NCBI GenBank assembly: GCA_965197665.1
Contig: CBDANO010000003.1
Coordinates: 1-64,000, forward strand
Direction of reading: 5' to 3'
From: CBDANO01 sp965197665
GTDB taxonomy: Bacteria > Chloroflexota > Dehalococcoidia > Lucifugimonadales > UBA3495
Length of the DNA stretch: 64,000 bases
Positions 7,970-17,281 of this stretch are shown piece after piece. The notes beneath the pieces are model-generated. The model was not told the origin of the DNA and ran no database searches. It saw only the letters and a list, made by a program, of their open reading frames with translations. The translations under genes were made by a program, and so were the position numbers. Position 1 is the first letter of the stretch. The number at the start of each line of letters is the position of its first letter.

Positions 7970-8375
7970 TCGTGGTCGACACTAACGTCATGGTGCGTCT
8001 TCTGGTAGGTGGAGGGGGCGCCGACGACGCAGCCCGGCTGTTCCAGAGGGACCCCGAGTGGTGCCCCCTATCCTATTGATGAGTGAGTTGCGCAACGTCC
8101 TACTTGGACTCGTGCGCCGGGGAGTTCTGGTCTCGTACCAGGCGAAAGCCATGACCGATGATGCCGCCGCGATTCTGGGGGGCCATACTACATCCGTAGC
8201 GAGTGCCCAGGTGTTCGACATCGCACTGGAGTGCGGCCTCACTGCATACGATGCGGAGTTCGTCGCACTGGCGCGAACGCTGGGTGTCCCGCTAGCTACG
8301 TCGGACAGTGCAATTCTACAGGGTGCGGCAGACGTGGCGGTGTCGTTACAGAGCGCTAGTGAAACCGCCATATAG
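7966..8375 (+). pseudogene. FitB/VapC-type PIN toxin, frameshifted
   Basis: Two frames together encode one PIN-domain protein. The first frame starts at the GTG at 7966 (VIVVDTNVMVRLLVGG) and runs to RLFQRDPEW before stopping. From about 8058 the next frame continues VPPILLMSELRNVLLGLVRR, then LECGLTAYDAEFVALARTLG and PLATSDSAIL. All four PIN acidic residues exist (D5, the glutamate in SELRNV, the aspartates in YDAEF and TSDSAI), but across two frames. One extra G at about 8060 would fuse them. The ORF starting at 8058 alone lacks the first catalytic aspartate and should be inactive. Confidence 0.83.
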
Positions 8376-8731
8376 TCATTGACCGGCCTATTCCCATGCA
8401 ACAGGTTGCCGGAATCGAGTCGGAGGGGCGTGATCCATGTCTCAAAGAACAGTCCCCGGCACTCGCTCCAAACAGGGCAGCGACAGCAAAATGACCCTGG
8501 CATCCCTCTTTGGGACATGGCGGGCCAAGGGTCTCAACCTCCTCTTGGAATGCCGTGGGCTACTACTTTCCCCTCAACTCTGAACTGTTACTAGAGGGGT
8601 CGCAGAACAATCCTGTCTTGATTAGGACCAGCTTCCAAGGAACCGGCCATGCGCGGGCCCGGATTCCGGCCTTGACCGAAACGACGGGCGGATATTTGTG
8701 TCGAGCTAACCGTCCCTCTTGGTATGGCCCT
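8376..8731 (+). other. Intergenic region with no recognised gene
   Basis: These 356 bases lie between the broken PIN toxin and the 3-prime end of the protease gene on the other strand. Short open frames exist, but none has a family signature or ribosome site. I see no tRNA, repeat or clear terminator hairpin. Confidence 0.5.
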
Positions 8732-10871
8732 TTACGGCGCCCAGACGTTGAAGTTTTCGAAGCTGGGAGAACCCTGGTGACTCTGGAAGAAATCGCCCAT
8801 CGCGCTCACCCCGCCCGAATCCTGGTTCTGGCTGAGGTCCAGCTTGGCAACCAAGCGGTCGTTGACGAAAAACCAACCGGCGTCTCCCAAGGCGACGATC
8901 AACAAGTGGTTTCTACTCAGTAAGTTTATCCCTGCGCCCGATAAGTGGCCATTCGCCACCTCGGTGTATCCGTCATCGCCAACGTTGCGGGTCTTGTGGA
9001 ACCACCATTCCGAACCGTCCAGGCCAACAACTTCAAGTCGTCTACTTTCAGGGTTGCGAATTATGAATCCGTAGTCCCAGTCATCGCCTAGGGGATTAAC
9101 GAACTCGGCTTCCACCACCGAGTCTCGCGTCCATACTCCACTCCCATGTTCGGCTACAAACCCAGGCTCCCTTTCCAACCGCCCGCCGGCGGGGCCGTAA
9201 CGCCTGCTCAGCCGATCGCCCCGGAAATTCTCGAATCGGGTAACGGCTCCGGCCACTTCGTTGCCAGTAAAACCTCCGGTAATGACGGCCACGTCTCCCG
9301 CTCCGGTCACGGCGGATAAGTCCAAGGACGAGACGAACTCGCCGTTGACGAAAAGCCAGCCGCGTTCTTTGATGGCTACGACTCTCAGGTGGTTCCGCCC
9401 CCCAGCGCTGGTGTCGAGGTTTCGAAGCGTTCCACCGCCAATGACTTCACGAGGAGGCTCGTCTCCAGCCACCAAAGACCAACGCCGGCCGCTGGTAACT
9501 ACCACATGAATGGTTGGGCCGGTGGCCCCGTCTCGAAGGAAAAAGCCATAGTCCCAATCGTTCGACGTGGCCGAGTACGGGTTGACGAAGGTGGCCTCCA
9601 CCACCATGTCGGCGATGGAAACTTTGGCGTACTCGGTCTTGATGAAACCGCTGGATGGGTCGTGCCGCAACTCGCCGCCGGTGGGGCCGAAATCGCTGCT
9701 TCCCCCCGGCGCCGGCGTGGTGGCGGGTCGGCGGGTGGGCTCAGGCGTGGGGGCGGGCGCGGCGGTTTGTAGCATAGGGATTTGCTGCTGCACCGTCGTC
9801 CCCGAGATTGCGAATCCCAGTCCTTCGACCGGCCTGCCATCCCGGGTAGTTTCGTAACCGAAGGTGTTGATACCCAGGATTTTGCCGGACATGGATAGCA
9901 TGGGGCCGCCGCTGTTACCCGGGTTGATAGCAGCGTCGGTTTGGATCACTTCGCTGCGGTAGTTTGAATCGTAGCGCACCGCCGACACGATGCCCCGGGT
10001 CACCGTGGCCTCGCCCGGCAATCCCAAGGGGTAACCCATAGCCGCCACTTCGTCGCCGGGCTGTAGGGTAGCGGCGTTGCCAAAGAGCAGAGTGTGGAAG
10101 CTGCCGCAGCAGATGCTGACCACCGCCAAGTCACGAACGCTGTCTGTGCCTAAGACCGAGCCGCGGTAGGTATTGGAATCGTTTACGGTGACAGTGACTT
10201 GGCTATACCCTTCTACCACGTGATGATTGGTGACGACGTACCCGGTGCGGCCCCGCGTCTCGAAAATGACCCCGGAGCCGGACCCGGAACTGCTTTGAAT
10301 CCGTACCACGGCAGGCCGGACCTGCCTCACCATTTCTCTCAGCGCCGCCGCCGGGTCCGTGGTCGGTGGGGGTACCGGAGTAGGGGTAGATGTCGGCATC
10401 GGGGTTGGTGTGGGAACCGGCGTGGGGGTAGGTGTTGGCGTGGGGGTAGCCGTTGGCAAGGGTGTCGGCGTAGGAGTTGGCGTGGGAGTAGCCGTAGGTA
10501 ATGGCGTCGGCGTTGGCGTGGGAGTAGCCGTTGGCAAGGGTGTCGGTGTCGGAGTTGGCGTGGGTGTAGCCGTTGGCAAGGGCGCCAACGTCGGAGTGGC
10601 GGTCGGCGGGGGGCATAGCGGCCAGGGTAGCCGCCATGCGCGCCTCCACGGTGGCCTCGATGTCCGGCGTCGGAGTAGGGGTCGCCGTGGGCAAGGCGGC
10701 AGCCACGGCGGCCTGCACCGTGGCGCCAATATCTTGCGTGGCCGTTGGGACAGGCGTTGGACTTTGGGCACCGCAAGCAACCGCCAGCAGGACGACGACA
10801 ACCGCCGCCAATACGCGCCGGACGCTCACACCCCGTCGTCCCCGATAGCTGAGAATCCTGAATATCCCCAA
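8732..10871 (-). CDS. HtrA/DegP-like secreted serine protease with two LamG-like modules (one frameshift)
   Basis: A lipoprotein-type signal (RRVLAAVVVVLLAVACGA) opens the frame at 10871. A long Thr-Pro linker follows, then a trypsin-like S1C domain. The triad is His in TNHHVV (about 213), Asp in VRDLAVV (about 245) and Ser in NPGNSGGP (about 319). The C-terminus has two tandem LamG/DUF1080-like modules, each with a DWDYGF motif and a WxFVN motif. There is no PDZ domain. The signal and the linker are in different frames. One extra C in a six-C run (10608-10613) explains this, and removing it gives MPPPTATPT. An alternative start at 10801 would lack the signal. The product is likely lipid-anchored outside the membrane. 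Confidence 0.82.
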
Positions 10872-11102
10872 ATCCGGAAAATCTTGGTCCCAGCGGATTT
10901 TAGCTTGGCCCCTGCGAATTTAAGATAGTATAGTCTTTCCGGTTCCAAGGGTATAGCGTCCAATTTCATAATAAACACCCCGCCGTTTGAAAACCGCGCC
11001 AGCGAAGCATGAAAACGGCACTTTCCAAGGAACCTTCAGCATTGACCTCGCAACGCCAAGCCGCCGATTGAGCTACAGTAGGATACCGCAAGCAGCCGAT
11101 TT

Positions 11103-11120
11103 CCCCTCAAATCTGAGGGG
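11103..11120 (+). promoter_or_regulatory. Short leader hairpin before the hydrolase gene
   Basis: A perfect 7-base stem, CCCCTCA-AATC-TGAGGGG, lies 27 bases before the ATG at 11147 and just before a GGAGGTGAGG ribosome site. It has no following T-run, so it is not a good terminator. It could affect mRNA stability or access to the ribosome site. The role is a guess. Confidence 0.3.
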
Positions 11121-11146
11121 CTGCCGCCGCCGGAGGTGAGGACTCA

Positions 11147-12085
11147 ATGACCGTCATACCCTCGCTGTTGATGCGGCCCAAACTGAGGGCGGCCCTCGCC
11201 GTAGTTTTGTTGGTCCTCGTCATACTTTACGGCCTCATCTCTTTCTTCATAGCTCGAGGCGTCACCACCGCCGAGGTAGTCCCGCAGGAAGACCATCCCC
11301 GCAACCACGGACTAGCCGCGGAGGACGTGGAGTTTACGGAGCGGGGCGGAAAGCTGCGGCTGAGCGGCTGGTACATTGATAGTGTCGCGGAGAGTGTCGG
11401 GGAGGCGCCGCACCTGATATTCGTCCACGGCTTGAACAGCGTCCGTTCCGGGGATAATGCCCTGGAGTTGGCCGCACGCTTGGTCCAGAGCGGTTACAGT
11501 GTCTTGATGTTCGACCTGAGGGGACACGGCTCATCTGAAGGCAACCAAGTCTCCGGGGGATACTACGAGCGCAGGGACGTATGGGGCGCCTACGACTACT
11601 TGGTGGAGCGGCGCGGGGCTGTTGAGGGGAGGGTCGGACTGTTGGGCTTCTCCATGGGCGCGGCCACCGCTATTCTAGCGGCGGCAGAGGAACCGGGCAT
11701 CCGGGCGGTGGCTGCCGACAGCCCCTACGCGGCGGCCTCGGAGCTAATCGCCCAAGAGGCGGCCCGCAAGTCTCCGGTCCCATCCTGGCTGATGCCTGTC
11801 TTCCTTCCCACGGTCAAGCTGATGGCTAAAGGAATCTATGGCATCGACGTTGGCGTATTGACCCCTGTGAAGGCGGTGACACAATTGGACTACCCTGTTT
11901 TGATTATCCACGGGTTGAAAGACGAGCGGGTGCCGGCAAGCCACGGTGAGAGGGTCGCGGCAGCCGGCAGCGAGGGGACCGTTCTATGGCTAGTGGACGC
12001 CGAGGGGCACCTCGATTCCTACAAGACCTATCCGGATGAATACTTCCAGCGGGTCGACGCTTACTTTAGAGCTTCCCTCAAGTAA
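11147..12085 (+). CDS. Membrane-anchored alpha/beta hydrolase
   Basis: This 312-residue alpha/beta hydrolase has an N-terminal membrane anchor (residues about 14-34, AALAVVLLVLVILYGLISFF). The oxyanion motif HG is in IFVHGLNSVRSG. The nucleophile elbow GFSMGAA puts Ser near residue 169. The acid Asp is in IIHGLKDERVP, and the catalytic His is in DAEGHLD near 288. The FDLRGHGSS loop is typical of serine aminopeptidase/monoacylglycerol-lipase-like members. A strong GGAGGTGAGG ribosome site precedes the ATG. It is convergent with the next lipoprotein gene. The substrate is unknown. Confidence 0.85.
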   Translation: MTVIPSLLMRPKLRAALAVVLLVLVILYGLISFFIARGVTTAEVVPQEDHPRNHGLAAEDVEFTERGGKLRLSGWYIDSVAESVGEAPHLIFVHGLNSVRSGDNALELAARLVQSGYSVLMFDLRGHGSSEGNQVSGGYYERRDVWGAYDYLVERRGAVEGRVGLLGFSMGAATAILAAAEEPGIRAVAADSPYAAASELIAQEAARKSPVPSWLMPVFLPTVKLMAKGIYGIDVGVLTPVKAVTQLDYPVLIIHGLKDERVPASHGERVAAAGSEGTVLWLVDAEGHLDSYKTYPDEYFQRVDAYFRASLK

Positions 12086-12203
12086 ACGACGCGCAGCGCC
12101 GAAAGATGGTCGAGAAGCTCTTAGCCGCGGATGATGCCGGCGCGGGGGACTACCGGTCCGGATACAGGAGCGAGACGCCGAGGGCCTGGTTCTCGTAGGA
12201 GGC

Positions 12204-13106
12204 TTAGCTCGTCTGGTCGGGGGCGGGCGTCGGACCCGGCTCTTCGGGCGCCGGTTCTCCCGATAATTCAAGGTTGCAGCCCATTGCCGCGCGGAATATC
12301 TCTACCGGAGGGCCCGCGTCCGGTTGCAAGAGGGCGGCCAGTTTATCCGGCCCGCCCAACTCATCCAGCAAGCATTGAAAGCCCTGGTGGTTTTCCGGGG
12401 CCATCCCAATAGCGGGGCCGGCAGCCCGGAATTCCTCTTCATTCAGGCATCCAAGGACCACGAAGAAGCCTACCATCGCGCCTACCATAGCGGCCTCCGG
12501 GCCTTCATCGGGTCCGGACTCGCTCTGGAAGGTCATCATCAGGCCCGCTAGGTCCACGTCCGCAAAGCCGTCGCGAATGCACGCCGAGGACTCCACGCTC
12601 AGCGGCCCCGTCTGGTCCAAGACCGCGGTTAGGAAAAATCTAAGCAGCGTCTCATGCTCCAAGCATGCAATCAAGGACGCGCCCTCCTCGTCCGAGGCCA
12701 AGTCAGGGGACCCCATCAACAACATGAGGCGGGCCGGATCGATATTAGCCGAGAGACACCCCCGCTCGGCGTCCGATAGTTCAGACAGGAACGCCTGGGA
12801 GTCCGCGGCCATAAGGGGGGCGAGGGCTTCGGACCGGGAAGGCCCTTGCCGGTCGCCTTCCTCCGCCGGGGCCGGCGTGGATGCGGGCGTTGGCTTGGGA
12901 GTCGCGGTAGGCAAAGGGGTGGAGGCCGGCGTTGGCCGGGGAGTCGGGGTAGGCAAGGGTGTGGCGGCCGGCGTTGGCCTGGGAGTCGGGGTAGGCAAGG
13001 GTGTGGCGGCCGGAACCGGCGTAGTCGTGGGGGGCGGCGTCGAGTCGGAACACGCCAGCAGCACCGCCAGCAGGAAAAAAGCCGCGCCGGACAGTAGCTT
13101 CAACAT
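12204..13106 (-). CDS. Lipoprotein with Thr-Pro repeats, unknown function
   Basis: This 300-residue protein has a lipobox signal (GAAFFLLAVLLAC, Cys at about 19). A Pro/Thr/Ala linker follows, with three near-identical 16-residue units of the type TPLPTPTPRPTPAATP (about 30-80). The globular remainder (about 90-285) is helical. It has paired cysteines (RGCLSANI, IACLEHET, SACIRDGF, VLGCLNEE, FQCLLDEL, MGCNLEL), suggesting repeated small helical units with disulfides outside the cell. I do not recognise the domain. A similar linker occurs in the neighbouring protease and PQQ-LRR lipoproteins. The product is likely surface-anchored. Confidence 0.75.
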   Translation of the reverse strand: MLKLLSGAAFFLLAVLLACSDSTPPPTTTPVPAATPLPTPTPRPTPAATPLPTPTPRPTPASTPLPTATPKPTPASTPAPAEEGDRQGPSRSEALAPLMAADSQAFLSELSDAERGCLSANIDPARLMLLMGSPDLASDEEGASLIACLEHETLLRFFLTAVLDQTGPLSVESSACIRDGFADVDLAGLMMTFQSESGPDEGPEAAMVGAMVGFFVVLGCLNEEEFRAAGPAIGMAPENHQGFQCLLDELGGPDKLAALLQPDAGPPVEIFRAAMGCNLELSGEPAPEEPGPTPAPDQTS

Positions 13107-13245
13107 GGAAACACCACCACACCTGAGATTAAACGGCCTCCGGCCAGTGAAACGAGGCTGCCTTGCAACCGATTGTATCCCAAGGCCTCTAGGTCAAACC
13201 CGCGGAACGAGAACGGGAATCCAGCAGTTCCAGAGAAGCCGGATG

Positions 13246-15912
13246 TCAATGTTCTACTATTGTTCTGGCCGCGGCGGCGCCGCAGTACTCAAGCCCAAGC
13301 TCATTCAAGTCGCTGGCGCCAATACCCCGCCAAGTCAACGGCAAGCAGCCCGTAAGTTGGTTGCCGATCAGCCGCAAGGACGCCAGATTGGCGAGGCTGC
13401 CCAGCTCCTTGGGCACTGGGCCGGTCAATTGATTCTTGTTGAGGTAGAGGATTTCCAACCCCGTCAGGCCGCCCAACTCAGCCGGAATCATGCCAGTCAA
13501 TTGATTCTTGTTGAGGTACAACCTCTTCAGATTGGTGAGATTGCTCAACGTTCGCGGGATCTTGCCGGTAAGTAGGTTTCTGCTCAGGTCCAACACCTTC
13601 AGATGCGTGAGATTGCTCAACTCCGCCGGAATCTCTCCAACCAGCCGGTTTCCGCCCAATTGCAACCACCGCAGCTTTGAAAGGCTACCCAGTTCCGCCG
13701 GTACCTCGCCGGTCAACCGGTTCTCACTTAGCGACAGCTCCCGTAGATTGGCCAACTCGCCCAGCTCTCCAGGAATCCCGCCGGTCAAGAGGTTGTTGTT
13801 GAGATGCAGGTACTCCAACTTGGCAAGGTCTTTTAGCTCCTTTGGAATGTTGCCCGTCAACCGGTTGCCGTCAAGCCGCAAGTAGTCGAGTTCCGAGAGT
13901 TCCCCCAGTTCCGGCGGAATCGTGCCCGACAGGCCTCCCAGTCTTAGGACCCGGACGCGATCAGGCAGGCCTTCAACGGGAATTTCCTCAATGACGTCTC
14001 CCGGCTCATAAGCCCGGACGCGAAGCCCCCGTTCCATCAGTTGAACACCCTCCCAGTCGGCTATGGGAACGTCGGCGCTCCAGTCCAGCGTGCCCTCGCC
14101 AGCCAGAGTGTCCCGAATTGTTAGGAGAATCATGCAGTCCCGGACTAATCCGGGATTGGCATCCGGGTCCGGCACCGCGACGCCGTTGAGGCATTCCGCC
14201 GACGGCGTGGGAGTGGGGGTAGGAGACGGCTTGGGTTTCCGGGCCCCATCCGCGGCTGAGGGCGGCGAAGCGGAAAAGACCACGAGCCCCCGTTCGGTCT
14301 TCGCGTAGAAGATACCGTCAGCTACGTATGGCCTGCGGATGAGTTCCTCTTCCATCTTATAGCGCCACAGCAGACTCCCTGTTGCCGCGTCCAGCCCGTG
14401 TATCACGCCATCCAGACTGAAGTGCAAGAGCCCCTCAGCGGCCGACGCCCAGGGTATGACTATGCCGCCCTCCGCTACTTCCAAGTCGTACCGCCACAGC
14501 AGGCCGCCGGTCCTGGCGTGCAGCGCGGACATGCGATTGACAGTCGGCACGTACACGACATCCCCGACGTGTACTTCATAGACATAAAATTCCTCAGTGT
14601 CGATATCGATGCACCATAAGGATTGCCCGGTCCTAGCGTCCAGCGCACATAGCCGGTCAATGAGATTGATTTCCGGATAGAATGATGTGCTAATCCGGCT
14701 GGAAGTGACAGTCACGACTCCATTAGCCACGTTCCCAAAGAACGACTGGCGGCCTTCGGGTTCATGCTGCCACATCCTCTCTCCGGTTGCGGCGTTCCTT
14801 GCTTCAATACCATAGTAGTGCGTGAAGTACACGATACCAGCGTCGGTTGCGGCCTCTGTGTAGTATCCACCGGGGTCCGACTCGATGCGCCACAGCACGT
14901 CTCCCGTTGCGGCGTCGAGGGCCTCCGTTGCGTCGGGGTAGCCCTCTGCTGAAACAGTATGACGGTATAGAATTCCGCCGTCGACGAGGACTGCGGCGCC
15001 GCGGCCCTCGGAACTCCACAATTGGTCCCCTGTGCCAACGTCCATGGCCAGTACTGAATCACCCAGGTTGAGGTACAAGACTCTGCCAGAGGCGGATACT
15101 AAGCCAACATAGGTACCGGCCTCCACCTCTTTGCTCCATTGCCAAAGAGGCTCTCCGCTTGGGGCATCCAATGCAAGTACGACGACCTCAACGGGAGGGA
15201 TGGGAGTGGGAGTGGACCCCGGGGTGGGTGGAGGGTCCACCGGGACTAGGGGGCCGGCATAATACTCGACGGTCACCAAGAACACTGAGCCATCCGCTAC
15301 GAGTACATCAACTAATTCGGCGTCATCCGCTTGGTAGCGCCACAGAACGCTGCCCGTTTCAGCGTCCAAGCCCCGTAATTCGGAAGGCGCTTCATATATA
15401 GGGGGGTCGATCCTCAGGATTACTACATCGGGTCCACCGACAACATACCGGATCCCCGGGACTTCGTACACCCAGAGCCAGTCGCCGGCCCGCTGGTAAC
15501 GGTCCACCGGCGCCCGCGGCGTCGCCTCTGGCGGGGGCGTAGCGGTCGGCCCGGGAGTCGCCGACGGCGTGCCGGTCGGCATAGGCGTCGCTGCCGGTGT
15601 GCCGGTTGGCCCGGGCGTCGCTGCCGGCGTGCCGGTCGGCTCAGGCGTCGCTGCCGATGTGCCGGTTGGCCCGGGCACTGCCGGTGTGCCACCTGGCCCG
15701 GGCGTCACCGCCGGTGTAGGGGTGGTTCCAAGCGTGGCCGTGGGGATAGAGTGTGGCGGCGTGGCCGTCGGCTCGGATGTTACGGTGGGGTTGGACGGGC
15801 CGGAGCACGCCGCCAGCAAGACGGCGGACGCAAGGCATACGAGCCCGAGCCAATAGACCCGGCGGCGGGCCGGCGGAAGCCGGACTCCTAATAGGCGGCG
15901 AGTGGGTCCCAT
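13246..15912 (-). CDS. Lipoprotein: PQQ beta-propeller fused to plant-type leucine-rich repeats
   Basis: This 888-residue surface lipoprotein has the signal ending LASAVLLAACSG. A Pro/Gly/Thr linker with repeated TPAATPGPTG-like units covers about residues 45-130. A PQQ-like (BamB-type) beta-propeller follows. Its repeats end in the LDAATGDVLWR or LDARTGQSLW pattern, seen at least seven times (about 135-560). A second Thr-Pro linker leads to nine leucine-rich repeats of 24 residues with the consensus LxxLxxLxLxxNxLTGxIPxEL (about 680-875). This is the LTGxIP form typical of plant receptor LRRs. The gene is a single intact frame. It probably binds other molecules at the cell surface; the ligand is unknown. 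Confidence 0.85.
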   Translation of the reverse strand: MGPTRRLLGVRLPPARRRVYWLGLVCLASAVLLAACSGPSNPTVTSEPTATPPHSIPTATLGTTPTPAVTPGPGGTPAVPGPTGTSAATPEPTGTPAATPGPTGTPAATPMPTGTPSATPGPTATPPPEATPRAPVDRYQRAGDWLWVYEVPGIRYVVGGPDVVILRIDPPIYEAPSELRGLDAETGSVLWRYQADDAELVDVLVADGSVFLVTVEYYAGPLVPVDPPPTPGSTPTPIPPVEVVVLALDAPSGEPLWQWSKEVEAGTYVGLVSASGRVLYLNLGDSVLAMDVGTGDQLWSSEGRGAAVLVDGGILYRHTVSAEGYPDATEALDAATGDVLWRIESDPGGYYTEAATDAGIVYFTHYYGIEARNAATGERMWQHEPEGRQSFFGNVANGVVTVTSSRISTSFYPEINLIDRLCALDARTGQSLWCIDIDTEEFYVYEVHVGDVVYVPTVNRMSALHARTGGLLWRYDLEVAEGGIVIPWASAAEGLLHFSLDGVIHGLDAATGSLLWRYKMEEELIRRPYVADGIFYAKTERGLVVFSASPPSAADGARKPKPSPTPTPTPSAECLNGVAVPDPDANPGLVRDCMILLTIRDTLAGEGTLDWSADVPIADWEGVQLMERGLRVRAYEPGDVIEEIPVEGLPDRVRVLRLGGLSGTIPPELGELSELDYLRLDGNRLTGNIPKELKDLAKLEYLHLNNNLLTGGIPGELGELANLRELSLSENRLTGEVPAELGSLSKLRWLQLGGNRLVGEIPAELSNLTHLKVLDLSRNLLTGKIPRTLSNLTNLKRLYLNKNQLTGMIPAELGGLTGLEILYLNKNQLTGPVPKELGSLANLASLRLIGNQLTGCLPLTWRGIGASDLNELGLEYCGAAAARTIVEH

Positions 15913-16326
15913 ACGGCATCCCCTTCTATGGCGCCGTCAATTCCACGAGGACATTCACTTCGAGTCGAATTCCCATACGCTGTCAGGAGGCTGGCAACGT
16001 CTCCATGTATCCCCGACAGCCGTTTCCAGCGGCGACGGCCACGTAACAGATAGACGTTCCGTCCCGTTAAAAAGTTCCCGGCTTCCCCAGCAACCGGCGC
16101 GGCGATTCGAGATCCGCATCAACCCTGCGCGATTGCCACTCGGTTCGCCTGGCGGTTGTAGTAGGCCCACCGACGGAAACCTGCGCGGACTTCAGTGCCC
16201 CAGTTCGCACCCGCCTGCGCCCACGGCCGGGCCCATGTTCAGGGAGCAAGGAACGCCTCATGCCACGGTTCATCCTCATAGCCCGGCCGGGTGACGTAGT
16301 TAGCCTTCATCGCTTCGATGCGATCA
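15913..16326 (-). other. Intergenic region, no recognised feature
   Basis: These 414 bases lie upstream of the PQQ-LRR gene and downstream of the broken Cache-like gene. They should contain the promoter of the PQQ-LRR gene, but I cannot point to a good -35/-10 pair. No RNA gene or repeat was recognised. Confidence 0.45.
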
Positions 16327-16838
16327 CTATTCATACCAACCCGACCCGAAGATCAGCCCGTCGTGCCGGACCACCCATGAATGCTTCCGGCCTTCCTGAC
16401 CGGTTTCAGGGTTCTTGAACGTGAAGTCGACCCAACCGCCTTCAGCGGCAGCCGCTAGCATGTCGTCGCCGAAGTAGTAGCCGGTAACGTCCGTTCCGGC
16501 GCTGCCCTTGAGGTTCTCGCCTAGCCGGTCTGGGTTGGCCGCGTTGGAGACCAAGAAGCCGGTTTCGTCGATTATGAAGACGTACCACTGGCCGTCTATG
16601 CTCTCCGGGGTGTTGTAGTAGGCGACGGTCGCCTCGCGGCCCTCGGCTTCGTAGCGTTCTCAGGGCCTGGTCGACGAACGCCTTGGTGTACTTTTCCAGG
16701 CTCATCTGGACTTGGAGGCGGGCGCCGGCGCGGGTGCATCACCATTGCCGCACGCCGCGGCGGCCAGGAACAGCGCGGCTACTGGGACTATAATCGCAAC
16801 TCTACCGAGGGCCGAACTCATAAAACCCATCACCGTCA
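16327..16838 (-). pseudogene. Cache-domain lipoprotein with two frameshifts
   Basis: Three frames encode one protein. Frame one starts at the ATG at 16838, with a lipoprotein signal (VPVAALFLAAAACGNGDAPA), and stops soon after PAPASKSR. Frame two gives MSLEKYTKAFVDQAL. Frame three then reads ERYEAEGREATVAYYNTPES, WYVFIIDETGFLVSNAANP, GTDVTGYYFGDDMLAAA and HSWVVRHDGLIFGSGWYE. The last two parts look like a single Cache (extracellular ligand-sensing) domain. One missing base near 16709 and one extra base near 16660 would give about 170 residues. As it stands the gene is broken, or the sequence has two errors. Confidence 0.75.
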
Positions 16839-17281
16839 TACATTCTCCTGCTGCTTAGCTGGGTATTAGACAAATCCCGCTCCCCTGTCCCCTCGTCGAG
16901 ATCAGGATAAACTCCCACTCACCCCATCGCGGTACTGGACAAGGTAAGACTCAAGGATTGACTCAAAGCGCCAGTGCCTAAGTTTAACGAAACACATAGA
17001 GTTGTTTCAAGATTTCGGCTTTGCCGGTACCAGTTCAGACTTGGGGGAGGGAACGAGTAATTGACGGCAGGCTAGGAGGGGGTTCAGCCCTGTGACCGAT
17101 TCGTTCCCTATTCGTTCCAACGAAAAACAAATCCAGCCCCACGCCGCACCTCGACCGCCCCGCGGGGTAACACCAACGCCCTCCGCTTCCACAACAACCC
17201 CGACGGACACACCAAGTGCGCCAACTGCGGCGCCTGTTCGTTTTCTTTCCAAAGATAGGCGGGCCTCTAGAGGTGACAGGT
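16839..17281 (+). repeat. Intergenic region with one copy of a degenerate dispersed repeat
   Basis: About 100 bases around 17090-17200 resemble a second intergenic segment at about 23260-23355. Shared blocks are GCGGGGTAACACCAACGCCC (20 bases) and GGACA-ACCAAGT, in the same orientation and spacing. No gene is evident here. The open frame on the minus strand at 17007-17651 overlaps the 3-prime end of the next gene and is judged spurious. Confidence 0.45.

Noticed and set aside
10400..10600. CRISPR-like or regulatory repeat in the protease region
   Set aside because: It is the coding repeat for the Thr-Pro linker.
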